Part shown: positions 31,938 through 44,926 of the stretch, piece after piece
Layout: the number at the start of each line of letters is the position of its first letter
Numbering within the stretch: the stretch's first letter is position 1
Origin: SG8-30 sp963710135
GTDB taxonomy: Bacteria; Pseudomonadota; Gammaproteobacteria; Steroidobacterales; Steroidobacteraceae
Assembly: GCA_963710135.1 (NCBI GenBank)
Contig: CAVPYY010000003.1
Span: 62,001-126,000, forward strand
Direction of reading: 5' to 3'
Length of the DNA: 64,000 bases
Program-made: the position numbers and the translations under genes
The notes under the pieces: generated by a model
The model's input: the letters and a program-made list of their open reading frames with translations, nothing else
What the model was told of the DNA's origin: nothing
The model's database searches: none

Positions 31938-32537
31938 ATGATCCACAAGCTGCAGGTCCCGCGGCTGCTCGCCGCCGCGGTGGTCGCCATCGCCCTCACC
32001 GCCTGTGCCAGCCAGCAGGAGCCGGCGCAGAAGGCGCTGAGCGAGCTGGAGGCATCGCTGGGCAAGGTCGCCGAGCAGGGCGAGAAGTACATGCCGGAGG
32101 AACTGACCGAGGTTCGCGGCATCCTCGACGGCCTGAAGTCGAGCTACGACTCCGGCGACTACAAGGCCGTGATCGCCGGCGCGCCCAAGGCCGCGCAGGC
32201 GATCCGCAAGCTGCAGGCCGACTCCATCATCGCCAAGGCGAACTACGCCAAGCAGATGACCGAGGAGTGGGGGCAGCTCGCCACCACGATGCCCGACATG
32301 ATTGCTTCCATCGACAAGCAGATCACCCGCTACACCTCGCGCCGCAGCACGCCCAAGGGCATGAGCGGCGACGCGTTCAAGGAGACCGTCGCCTCGTTCG
32401 ATGCCGCCAAGAAGACCTGGGCGGAGGCAGCGGAAGCGGGCAATGCCGGCAAGTACGAGGATGCGGTCACCAAGTCGCGCCAAGTAAAGCAGACGGTGGA
32501 CACCGTCATGCAGGCGCTTGGCATGGCGGCAGGCTGA
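31938..32537 (+). CDS. Lipoprotein of unknown function, paralogue 1
   Basis: The signal peptide MIHKLQVPRLLAAAVVAIAL has lipobox LTAC. The mature part is mainly helical: EPAQKALSELEASLGKVAEQ, EKYMPEELTEVRGILDGLKS and SYDSGDYKAVIAGAPKAAQA, similar to TPR-like or coiled-coil proteins. GGAGGA stands before this ATG, so I prefer it to a Met five codons upstream. About 199 residues. The following gene encodes a paralogue with the same signal-plus-EPA-K-A arrangement. Function unknown. Confidence 0.75.
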   Translation: MIHKLQVPRLLAAAVVAIALTACASQQEPAQKALSELEASLGKVAEQGEKYMPEELTEVRGILDGLKSSYDSGDYKAVIAGAPKAAQAIRKLQADSIIAKANYAKQMTEEWGQLATTMPDMIASIDKQITRYTSRRSTPKGMSGDAFKETVASFDAAKKTWAEAAEAGNAGKYEDAVTKSRQVKQTVDTVMQALGMAAG

Positions 32538-32556
32538 TCGATCGGAGCACGCACCC

Positions 32557-33171
32557 ATGAAGAATTCGACCCGCGCCGCCGGCGCGCTGCTGATCGCCCT
32601 GTTCGCCACCGCCTGCTCGCAGAAGGAGCCGGCCTGGAAGGCCATCGAGGCCGGCGAGGACGCGATGGCGGAAGTCTATGCCGATGCCCAGAAGTACATT
32701 CCCCGCCAGTATGCCGAGGTGAAGACCGCGCTCGAGGAAGCGCGTCAGGCGTATGACTCGGGCAACTACGCCGACGCGCTGTCCAAGGCCCAGGGGCTCC
32801 CCGCCAAGGCGGCGGAACTCGGCCAGGCCGCGGCCACCGCCCGCGAGACGCTGCACCAGCAGCTGACGGTGGAGTGGCAGCAGTTCACCGCGGGCCTGCC
32901 GGGGCTGCTCGACGGACTGCAGGGCCGGCTGACCGAGCTGGAAACGGCGCGGCGCCTGCCGGAAGGCGTCACCAAGGACGCGGTGGAGCGCGCCGGCAAG
33001 GGCCTGGCCGTCGCGCGCAACGCCTGGAGCGAGGCGCTGGCGGCGTTCGAGGCGGGCAACCTCGAGGGAGCGGCGACCCGCGCGGGCGAGTCAGAGCGGC
33101 TGGTCACGGAGTTGATGACCGATGTCGGCATGACGCCGCCCGCCGGCAAGGACGAGCCACCGGCCGGCTGA
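32557..33171 (+). CDS. Lipoprotein of unknown function, paralogue 2
   Basis: The signal peptide MKNSTRAAGALLIALFATAC has lipobox ATAC and is followed by SQKEPAWKAIEAGEDAM. It repeats the plan of its upstream neighbour, e.g. QKYIPRQYAEVKTALEEARQ and AYDSGNYADALSKAQ against EKYMPEELTEVRGILDGLKS and SYDSGDYKAVIAGA. About 204 residues with a Pro/Gly-rich tail. The gene starts 19 bases after its neighbour, likely the same transcript and a tandem duplication. Function unknown. Confidence 0.75.
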   Translation: MKNSTRAAGALLIALFATACSQKEPAWKAIEAGEDAMAEVYADAQKYIPRQYAEVKTALEEARQAYDSGNYADALSKAQGLPAKAAELGQAAATARETLHQQLTVEWQQFTAGLPGLLDGLQGRLTELETARRLPEGVTKDAVERAGKGLAVARNAWSEALAAFEAGNLEGAATRAGESERLVTELMTDVGMTPPAGKDEPPAG

Positions 33172-33188
33172 ACGGCCAGGGGATCATC

Positions 33189-34391
33189 ATGGCCACCGCG
33201 GCAGACCGCATGAAACTGGCGAGCGCTGCAGCGCCGCTCGATCCGCTGGATCTGTACGGCGTGCGCGGCATGCTCTCCGACGACGAGCGCATGGTGCAGG
33301 ACACGGTCGCGCGCCTGGTCGACGAGCGGGTGCTGCCGATCATCGCGGAGCACTTCGAGGCGCACACCTTCCCCCGCGAGCTGGTGGCCGAGCTGGCCGC
33401 ACTCGGTCTGCTGGGCTCGTCGCTGGAGGGCTACGGCTGCGCCGGCATGAACGCGGTGTCGTACGGCCTGATCTGCCAGGAGCTGGAGCGCGGCGACTCG
33501 GGCTTGCGCAGCTTCGTGTCGGTGCAGTCGTCGCTGTGCATGTACCCGATTCACGCCTTCGGCAGCGACGCCCAGAAGGAGCGCTTCCTGCCGGGCATGG
33601 CGGCCGGCGAGATCATCGGCTGCTTCGGCCTGACCGAGCCGCACGGCGGCTCCGACCCCGCCAACATGAAGACCCACGCGAAGCGCCGCGGCGGCGACTG
33701 GGTGCTGAACGGCGCCAAGATGTGGATCACCAACTCCCCGATCGCGGATCTCGCCGTGGTGTGGGCGGCCACCGACGAGGGCATCCGCGGGTTCCTGGTC
33801 GAGCGCGGCACGAAGGGGTTCGTGACGCCGGAGATCGAGCGCAAGTTCTCGCTGCGCGCCTCCGTGACCGGCTCGATCTTCCTCGAGGACGTGGTGGTGC
33901 CAGCCGGGAACGTGCTGCCGGGTGTCGTCGGGCTGAAGGGGCCGCTGTCCTGCCTCACGCAGGCCCGCTATGGCATCACCTGGGGGGTCATCGGCGCGGC
34001 GCAGGCCTGCCTCAGGCAGGTGCTCGACTACACCCAGGACCGGATACTGTTCAACCGCCCGCTGGCGGCCAACCAGGCGATCCAGATCCGCCTCGCCGAC
34101 ATGGCGCGGCGCATCACCACCGCGCAGCTCATGTCGCTGCAGCTCGGGCGGCTCAAGGACCAGGGCGCGATGACGCCGGCCCAGGTCTCGCTCGCCAAGT
34201 GGAACAACTGCCGCATGGCGCTCGACGTCGCCCGCGACGCGCGCGACATGCTCGGCGGCGCCGGCATCAGCGCCGAGTACGTGCCGATCCGTCATGCGCT
34301 GAACCTCGAGAGCGTGATCACCTACGAAGGCACCGAGACCATCCACCAGCTCACCATCGGACGCGAACTCACCGGCATCAATGCCTTCTAG
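33189..34391 (+). CDS. gcdH: Glutaryl-CoA dehydrogenase
   Basis: FAD enzyme that oxidises and decarboxylates glutaryl-CoA to crotonyl-CoA in lysine/tryptophan breakdown. The family pattern is clear: SGLRSFVSVQSSLCMYPIHA (the substrate-binding Arg), GCFGLTEPHGGSDPANMKTH, GAKMWITNSPIADLAVVWA, ARYGITWGVIGAAQACLRQV, LGGAGISAEYVPIRHALNLE, and the catalytic Glu in VITYEGTETIHQL. 400 residues, ending GRELTGINAF as in other GcdH. The start follows the lipoprotein gene by 17 bases. The 3' end overlaps the MATE gene by 11 bases. Confidence 0.9.
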   Translation: MATAADRMKLASAAAPLDPLDLYGVRGMLSDDERMVQDTVARLVDERVLPIIAEHFEAHTFPRELVAELAALGLLGSSLEGYGCAGMNAVSYGLICQELERGDSGLRSFVSVQSSLCMYPIHAFGSDAQKERFLPGMAAGEIIGCFGLTEPHGGSDPANMKTHAKRRGGDWVLNGAKMWITNSPIADLAVVWAATDEGIRGFLVERGTKGFVTPEIERKFSLRASVTGSIFLEDVVVPAGNVLPGVVGLKGPLSCLTQARYGITWGVIGAAQACLRQVLDYTQDRILFNRPLAANQAIQIRLADMARRITTAQLMSLQLGRLKDQGAMTPAQVSLAKWNNCRMALDVARDARDMLGGAGISAEYVPIRHALNLESVITYEGTETIHQLTIGRELTGINAF

Positions 34392-35697
34392 GCCGGTCGG
34401 GCATCGCGACGTTCTCGACGTCGCGCTGCCGATGATCCTGGCCAACGTGACCGTTCCACTGGTCGGCATCGCCGACTCCGCCGCCGTCGGCCACCTCGAT
34501 CAACCCGACAGCCTCGCCGGCGTCGCGGTCGGCGCGACGCTCTTCAGCGTGCTGTTCACCGCCCTGAACTTCCTGCGCATGGGCACCACCGGACTCGCCG
34601 CCCAGGCACACGGCGCGGGCGACACGGCCGCCGAGCGGCGCACACTGGTACAGGGACTGGTCGTGGCGTTTGGGCTGGCCGCGTCCATCCTGCTGCTGTC
34701 CGGCGTGCTGAAGACCATCGGCCTGGCGCTGATCGCGCCGGCGCCCGCCGTCGCGACCGAGGCCCTGGCCTACATCAACACGCGCCTGTGGGGCGCGCCG
34801 GCGACCCTGGCGCTGTTCGTGCTGACCGGCTGGTTCATCGGGCGCGGCGACGCGCGTTCACCGCTCCTGATCGTGCTGACCGTCAACGCCGTGAACATCG
34901 CGCTCGACTTCGTGCTGGTCTGGCATTTTGGCCTCGCTGCGCGCGGTGTCGCGCTCGCCACGGTGACCGCCGAGTACCTCGGGCTCGCGCTCGGCCTCGT
35001 GCTGGCGGCACGCGCCGTGGGCGGTCTGCTGGCCGGCACCGGCGCAACGCCCGCCCTGTCCTATCGCGACTACCTGGCGCTCAACCTGCCGCTGCTGCTG
35101 CGCACCGTGGCGCTGATGTTCGTGTTCGCCTTCCTCACCGCGCAGGGGGCGCGCTTCGGAACCCTGGTCCTCGCCGCCAACGCCTTGCTGATGAACTTCC
35201 TGTACTTCGCCTCGTTCGCGCTCGACGGCTTCGCCAACGCGGCCGAATCGCTGGTCGGACGGGCGCTCGGCGCGCGTGACCGGGAGCGCCTGCAACGCTC
35301 GATCCGGCTCGCCACGCAATGGTCGCTCGGCGTCGCCGTCGTGCTGGCGGCGCTGTTCGCGGCCGGCGGCTTGCTCGCCATCCGTCTGATGACCTCGCAG
35401 GCGGAGCTGCAGCAGGTCGCGCTCGCGTACCTGCCGTGGCTGGTGGTCGCACCGCTGATCGGATGCTGGGCCTTTTTGTATGACGGCATCTTCGTCGGCG
35501 CCACGCTGATGCGCCAGATGCGCGACAGCATGCTGATCGCGGTGTTCGTGGTGTACCTGCCGGTGTGGTGGCTGTTGCGGCCCTTTGGCAATCACGGCCT
35601 GTGGATCGCCTTCCTGGCCTTCCTCGGCGCCCGCGGCGCCGTGCAGTGGTGGATGCTCGAGCGGGCCCGACGCAAGGGGCAACTACTGCCGGCCTGA
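34381..35697 (+). CDS. MATE-family efflux transporter (DinF type)
   Basis: Cation-driven multidrug/metabolite exporter with about 12 membrane segments. MATE motifs include ILANVTVPLVGIADSAAVGH near the start, LRMGTTGLAAQAHGAGD, and the pseudo-repeated half starting LALNLPLLLRTVALMFVFAF, with LDGFANAAESLVGRALGARD. 438 residues is typical of DinF. The ATG lies inside the last codons of gcdH, so the two are translated from one message. Substrate unknown. Confidence 0.85.
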   Translation: MPSRPVGHRDVLDVALPMILANVTVPLVGIADSAAVGHLDQPDSLAGVAVGATLFSVLFTALNFLRMGTTGLAAQAHGAGDTAAERRTLVQGLVVAFGLAASILLLSGVLKTIGLALIAPAPAVATEALAYINTRLWGAPATLALFVLTGWFIGRGDARSPLLIVLTVNAVNIALDFVLVWHFGLAARGVALATVTAEYLGLALGLVLAARAVGGLLAGTGATPALSYRDYLALNLPLLLRTVALMFVFAFLTAQGARFGTLVLAANALLMNFLYFASFALDGFANAAESLVGRALGARDRERLQRSIRLATQWSLGVAVVLAALFAAGGLLAIRLMTSQAELQQVALAYLPWLVVAPLIGCWAFLYDGIFVGATLMRQMRDSMLIAVFVVYLPVWWLLRPFGNHGLWIAFLAFLGARGAVQWWMLERARRKGQLLPA

Positions 35698-35755
35698 TCT
35701 CGCGGCTACCGGACCATTCCGCTAAGCTGCCGGCCTTTCCAGTGCGGGGACCGAC

Positions 35756-36487
35756 ATGAACGACAGCATCCTGCAGCGTGACCATCGGCTGATCCGCGGC
35801 AAGATCCTCTACACCAGCAACAAGCCGGAGCGGCTCGGCCAGGAGCGCGGGCGCGAGTACTTCGTGATCAGCGTCCATGCCGATGGCAGTCGCACCGTCA
35901 GCGCGCACTGCGAGATCGACGATCGCCCGTCGGTGATGCGCGACATCACCTACTCGCTCGACGCGAACTGGATGCCGACCGACTGCTTCGTGCGCATCGG
36001 CGTCGGCGATCGCTTCATGGGCTCGGGCTGGTTCCGCTTCCATCCGCAGTTCGCGGAGTGCGAGGCGTTCACCTCGCTGGAGGGCCGTGTGACGCAGCGC
36101 ATGGACCTCGGGCAGCCGCTGAAGACCTTCCAGAACCACGCCATCGCCTGCGACGCCTGGCACCTGCGCCTGTTCGATCTCGGCAAGCCCGGCGCGGTGC
36201 AGAGCCTCGACCAGATCCTGCTGTCGTCACCCGACCATCGCGGCGCCACCGGCCCGATGTTGTTCTCCGTCGGCCTGCACGTGAAGTACGTCGGCCCGGA
36301 GAAAGTGACCGTGGGGGCCGGCGCCTTCGACGCGCTGCATTTCCAGTTCGTCTCGGCGCCCGGCCTGCCGCAGGAGCATCCGCCCTATGACGTGTGGTGC
36401 ACCGCCGACGGCGAGTACCTGTTCCTGAAGGGCGGCGTGGCCGGCTACATGCAGACCCACTACGAGCTGGTGGAGCTGTACCGGTAG
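35756..36487 (+). CDS. Conserved protein of unknown function (DUF3108-like C terminus)
   Basis: A soluble protein of 243 residues without signal peptide or TM. The C-terminal part has the pattern KVTVGAGAFDALHFQFVS, then YDVWCTADGEYLFLKGGV, which resembles the DUF3108 beta-barrel fold; the N-terminal half (REYFVISVHADGSRTVSAHC) may be an analogous beta repeat. It follows the MATE gene by 58 bases on the same strand. Family assignment is by pattern only and the function is unknown. Confidence 0.55.
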   Translation: MNDSILQRDHRLIRGKILYTSNKPERLGQERGREYFVISVHADGSRTVSAHCEIDDRPSVMRDITYSLDANWMPTDCFVRIGVGDRFMGSGWFRFHPQFAECEAFTSLEGRVTQRMDLGQPLKTFQNHAIACDAWHLRLFDLGKPGAVQSLDQILLSSPDHRGATGPMLFSVGLHVKYVGPEKVTVGAGAFDALHFQFVSAPGLPQEHPPYDVWCTADGEYLFLKGGVAGYMQTHYELVELYR

Positions 36488-36645
36488 GGAATCCCAAACA
36501 CCCTCGTTCAGCTCTCGATGGCTGCTCAAGTCACGAAACAGCCCCCTAATTCGGGCTCGTGCGCCTTCAGGGTCCGTTCAGGCTGGCAGCGTGATGATTG
36601 GAGCCAGACCGGTACCCCGGCCGGTCGGAAACAAGGGATGACGCC

Positions 36646-37215
36646 ATGACACGCCTGCTGAAGTCGCTGATCCTGCTCGTCGCGGCCGGCCTCGCCGCCC
36701 CCGCTGCCTGGTCGACCCCGCCGGACCACGCCCCGGCCCACGGCTGGCGTGCAAAGCAGCAGCCCTATTATGTCGGCTACCACGACTACCGCTGGGAGCG
36801 GGACTACGGCATCCGCAGCGGCCGCTGCGACCGGGCTGAAGTCGGCACGGTGCTCGGCGCCGTGGTCGGCGGCGCGATCGGCTCTACGGTCGGCACGGGC
36901 GACAGCCGCGTGATCGCGATCCTGACCGGGGCGGCGATCGGCGCCCTCATCGGACGCGAGATCGGGCGCGACATGGACCGCGACGATCGCGCCTGCCTCG
37001 GACACGCGCTCGAGCTCGGCCAGCGCGGCGAGCGCATCACCTGGGTCGGCGCAGACCCACGCCTCGTCTACGTCGTGCGGCCCTACGAGGATTTTCGCCG
37101 CGACCAGCGCGACTGTCGCCGTTTCGAGCTGGTGCGCACCTGGGACGGACGCGAGTACCGTGAGCGTCACGCCGCTTGCCGCTATGGCGACGGCGACTGG
37201 CGTCTCGTCGACTGA
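36646..37215 (+). CDS. Glycine-zipper (17 kDa surface-antigen type) envelope protein
   Basis: The signal peptide MTRLLKSLILLVAAGLAAPA ends AWS-TPP. A glycine-zipper 2TM segment, GTVLGAVVGGAIGSTVGTGD and AILTGAAIGALIGREIGRDM, follows a short linker. The C terminus carries charged, Cys-containing sequence (RRDQRDCRRFELVRTW; HAACRYGDGDWRLVD). Such proteins sit in the outer membrane or periplasm and tune envelope stability; the exact role is unknown. 189 residues. Convergent with the aspartoacylase-like gene, nine bases apart. Confidence 0.7.
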   Translation: MTRLLKSLILLVAAGLAAPAAWSTPPDHAPAHGWRAKQQPYYVGYHDYRWERDYGIRSGRCDRAEVGTVLGAVVGGAIGSTVGTGDSRVIAILTGAAIGALIGREIGRDMDRDDRACLGHALELGQRGERITWVGADPRLVYVVRPYEDFRRDQRDCRRFELVRTWDGREYRERHAACRYGDGDWRLVD

Positions 37216-37224
37216 GTCGCAGAG

Positions 37225-38211
37225 CTAGCCCAGCGGCCGTTCGCTCTCGCGGGCGAAGTAGTACCACTCGTGGCCGGGTTCCGCGCTGGCGTCGGGAAAC
37301 ACGACGTAACCGTCGGTCGAGGCCCGCAGCTCCGTGCCGTCCTCGCGACGGGCGATCAGCTCGCCGGCCGCGACGGTGTCGAAACTCTTCCATGACCTGG
37401 CGAAGCGATCTCCCGGTGCATATCGATCGACGACCTCGGTGAGCGTCAGGCACTCGATCGGCCCCGCCGGCGGGACCACGGGCGCGTCGATCAGCCCGAG
37501 CAGCGCCAGCGTGTTGCGGATCGCAAAGCGGGCCACCGCCGGCGCTCCGGGATCCTGGTGCTGGCCGCACTCGAGCGTCACGCCGTAGCCGCCCACCGAG
37601 CGCAGGTACTCGGTCGTGCCGATACCGTAGGCAGGATCCTCGAGCACCGCCCCCGGCGTCAGGGCCCGCGAGCGCCGCGCCGCGACGCCCGCTGCGTACA
37701 CGTCCATCCAGCCGTCGACCACCCGCCGTACCCCGAGGTGGGCCGTCAGCGCAGCCTCCTCCGTCGCGCGGCTGAACGGCTCGAGCAAGCCGTCGTTGTC
37801 CGGGGGGCCCCGCATGGCGAACGGGACACCCGCCGTACGGAAGCTGTGCAGGTCGAGCAGCGCGTCGTGCTCGGCCAGCAGCGGGCACAGCACGTTCGCG
37901 ATCAGGTCCTCGTACTCGGCCGGTGGGGCCGTCGGCAGCAGGCGTCGGTTCAGGTTGCGATCACCCATCCGGGTGCCCTTCGAATAGGCCAGCGGGTTGC
38001 ACACCGGCACGAAGCTCACCGTCCCGCGCACGATCTCGAGCTCGCCGCGCTCGAGCTCGTCCAGCACCTGGCGGATGCCCTCGACCCCGGCGGTCTCGTT
38101 GCCGTGCACCGCCCCGGTCACGATCAGCCGCGGGCCGGGCTGGAGGGCGGCGACCCGATGCACGCGCAGGCTGCGCGCGCCGGCGACGTCGGGGATGTGC
38201 AGGCCGGTCAT
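37225..38211 (-). CDS. Succinylglutamate desuccinylase / aspartoacylase family protein
   Basis: Zinc-dependent amidohydrolase of the AstE/ASPA group (peptidase M14-like). VTGAVHGNETAGVEGI holds the first His/Glu zinc ligands, CNPLAYSKGTRMGDRNLNR is the substrate-binding Arg/Asn segment, LLDLHSF gives the last His ligand, and TLECGQHQD contains the catalytic Glu. The C-terminal beta domain is present. 328 residues. There is no arginine-succinyltransferase pathway nearby, so the substrate (N-acyl amino acid) is not fixed. It lies 17 bases upstream of nothing co-directional except gltD's end; not obviously in the glt operon. Confidence 0.8.
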   Translation of the reverse strand: MTGLHIPDVAGARSLRVHRVAALQPGPRLIVTGAVHGNETAGVEGIRQVLDELERGELEIVRGTVSFVPVCNPLAYSKGTRMGDRNLNRRLLPTAPPAEYEDLIANVLCPLLAEHDALLDLHSFRTAGVPFAMRGPPDNDGLLEPFSRATEEAALTAHLGVRRVVDGWMDVYAAGVAARRSRALTPGAVLEDPAYGIGTTEYLRSVGGYGVTLECGQHQDPGAPAVARFAIRNTLALLGLIDAPVVPPAGPIECLTLTEVVDRYAPGDRFARSWKSFDTVAAGELIARREDGTELRASTDGYVVFPDASAEPGHEWYYFARESERPLG

Positions 38212-38228
38212 CGCGGGCTCCGCGCGGC

Positions 38229-39651
38229 CTACCGGATGCCGAGGTAGTCGAGGATGCCCTTGGCGGCCTCGCGGCCCTCGAACACGGCCGTCACCACCAG
38301 GTCTGAGCCGCGCACCATGTCGCCACCGGCGAACACCTTCGCGTGCGTGGTCTGGAACGGGCGTCGCCGGTCAGCGGCCACCCGCACGCGGCCGTTGTCG
38401 TGCACGCCGATGCCGTGCCGGCTCGAACCAGTCCGGCGGGTCGGGCAGGAAACCGAACGCGACGATCACCGCGTCGGCCGCGATGACCTCCTCGCTGCCG
38501 GGCAATCGGCTCGGGCGAGCGTCGCCCGCGCGGGCCAGGCGCGCCGAGGCGGGTCTCCACCACGCGCACCCCGGTCGACCTGGGTCTCGCCGAGGATCTC
38601 GATGGGCTGGCGGTTGAACAGGAACGTGCACGCCCTCTTCCTTGCTGTTCTTGTAGTCGCGCCGCGAGCCGGGCATGTTCTCCTCGTCGCGCCGGTAGGT
38701 GCAGGTCACGCTCGCGGCGCCCTGGCGGATGGCGGTGCGGTTGCAGTCCATGCCGGTGTCGCCGCCGCCGAGCACGACCACGCGCTTGCCGCGCAGGTCG
38801 ACGAACGCCGCCGGATCCTGCTCGAGGCCCAGCTCGCGATTGATGTTGGAGACCAGGTACGGCAGCGCCTCGTGCACGCCCGGGCAGGTCTTCACCCGGA
38901 AAGTCGCCCTTCACGTAGCGTGTAGGTGCCCATGCCCAGGAACACGGCGTCGTACTCGTCGAGCAGCTGCTCGAAGCGCACGTCGCGGCCGACTTCGACG
39001 CCGAGCCGGAACTCGACGCCCATGCCTTCCATGATCTCGCGGCGCGTCTCGACGACCTGCTTCTCCAGCTTGAACGGCGGGATGCCGAAGGTCAGCAGGC
39101 CGCCGATGCGCGGGTAGCGGTCGAACACCACCGGCTTGACGCCGTTGCGCGCGAGGATGTCGGCGCAGCCCAGACCGGCCGGCCCGGCGCCGATGACGGC
39201 GACGCGCTTGCCGGTCGGCCTGACCGCGCGACATGTCGGGGCGCCAGCCCTGCTTGAGCGCCTCGTCGGTGATGTACTTCTCGATGGAGCCGATGGTCAC
39301 CGCGCCGAGGCCGTCATTCAGCGTGCAGGCGCCTTCGCACAGGCGGTCCTGCGGGCAGATGCGGCCGCAGATCTCGGGCAGCGAGTTGGTCTGGTGCGAG
39401 AGCTCGGCGGCCTCGAACAGCTTGCCCTCGTCGATCAGCTTCAGCCAGTTCGGGATGTAGTTGTGCACCGGGCACTTCCACTCGCAGAACGGATTGCCGC
39501 AGTCGAGGCAGCGGCCCGCCTGGTCGCGCGGCGGCCTGCGGCTCGTACTGGCCATAGATCTCGTCGGAACTCGTGCACGCGCACTTCGACCGGCAGCTTC
39601 TCCGGATCGCGCCGCGGGACCTCGAGGAACTGCAGGTCTTGTCGGCGTTCG

Positions 39652-39655
<4 letters not shown>
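38229..39655 (-). pseudogene. gltD: Glutamate synthase small subunit, many frameshifts
   Basis: NADPH-oxidising flavoprotein partner of GltB. Segments read in three frames: N terminus MTNADKT; iron-sulfur cysteines CLDCGNPFCEWKCPVHNYIP and CGRICPQDRLCEGACTL; FAD motif GAGPAGLG; DRYPRIGGLLTFGIPPFKLE; NADPH motif VVVLGGGDTGMDCNR; and near the end VFAGGDMVRGSDLVVTAVFE. The product ends GILDYLGIR. I count about ten indels (for example near 39535, 39230, 38920, 38630, 38580, 38510, 38415). Every piece is conserved, so consensus error is the likely cause. The ATG at 39655 overlaps the presumed gltB stop. Confidence 0.8.
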
Positions 39656-44157
<4,502 letters not shown>

Positions 44158-44211
44158 CGGCAGGCTCCATGGCAGCGCAATGCAGCATAGCGCCGGCCCG
44201 GATGGAGTCAA

Positions 44212-44245
44212 TGCTGCACCGCAGCACGTCTGCTGCAACGCAGCA
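44212..44245. promoter_or_regulatory. Two tandem palindromes TGCTGC-N3-GCAGCA between gltB and the DUF924 gene
   Basis: TGCTGCACCGCAGCA (44212-44226) and TGCTGCAACGCAGCA (44231-44245) are perfect dyads 19 bases centre to centre, about two helical turns. They lie 55-88 bases upstream of gltB and 47 bases before the divergent gene. The spacing fits a dimeric regulator binding twice on one face. Confidence 0.6.
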
Positions 44246-44291
44246 ATCCTGCCTGGGATCGTGCTTCGCTGAGATCCGTTAGGATGACCCG

Positions 44292-44918
44292 ATGCATCCC
44301 CTCGACGTTCTCGAGTTCTGGTTCGGCCAGGCTGCGCAGTCGCCGCAAGCCCTCTCGATGCAGACGGCGCTCTGGTTCGGCAAGTCCGACGACACGCCCG
44401 CCGACCGCGACCGGCGCGACCAGGAGATCCGCAGCCGGTTCGGGCAGGCCTTCGAGGAGGCGGCCGCCGGCCGGCTTGACGACTGGGCGGACACGCCGCC
44501 GGGCCGCCTTGCGCTGATCCTGCTGCTGGATCAGATGCCGCGGAACCTGTTCCGCGGCTCCGCCCGCGCCTTTGCGACCGACGCCAGGGCGCGTGCGCTC
44601 ACCGTGGCGGGCCTGGACGCCGGCGTGGACCGCGAGCTGTCGCCGCTCGAGCGCGTGTTCTTCTATCTGCCGCTGGAGCACGCCGAGTCACTGGCCGACC
44701 AGGAGCGGTGCGTGGTGTTGTTCGACGACCTGGCCCGGGAAGCCCCAGCGGAATTCCACGAAGCCTTCCAGGGCTTCGCGCGCTTCGCCCGCTGGCACCG
44801 CGACATCGTCGCGCGCTTCGGCAGGTTTCCGCATCGCAACGCAGTGCTGGGGCGCTCCAACACCCCGGAAGAGGCGGCGTACCTCGCCGGCGACGCGCCG
44901 TCGTTCGGACAGGGCTGA
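44292..44918 (+). CDS. DUF924 family protein
   Basis: A cytoplasmic, all-helical (TPR-like) protein of 208 residues and unknown role. Family pattern: PLDVLEFWFG at the start, ALWFGKSDD, LILLLDQMPRNLFRG, FYLPLEHAESLADQE, and GRFPHRNAVLGRSNTPEE at the end. Divergent from gltB across the tandem palindromes; convergent with the EamA transporter eight bases away. Confidence 0.85.
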   Translation: MHPLDVLEFWFGQAAQSPQALSMQTALWFGKSDDTPADRDRRDQEIRSRFGQAFEEAAAGRLDDWADTPPGRLALILLLDQMPRNLFRGSARAFATDARARALTVAGLDAGVDRELSPLERVFFYLPLEHAESLADQERCVVLFDDLAREAPAEFHEAFQGFARFARWHRDIVARFGRFPHRNAVLGRSNTPEEAAYLAGDAPSFGQG

Positions 44919-44926
44919 GCCGGCAG

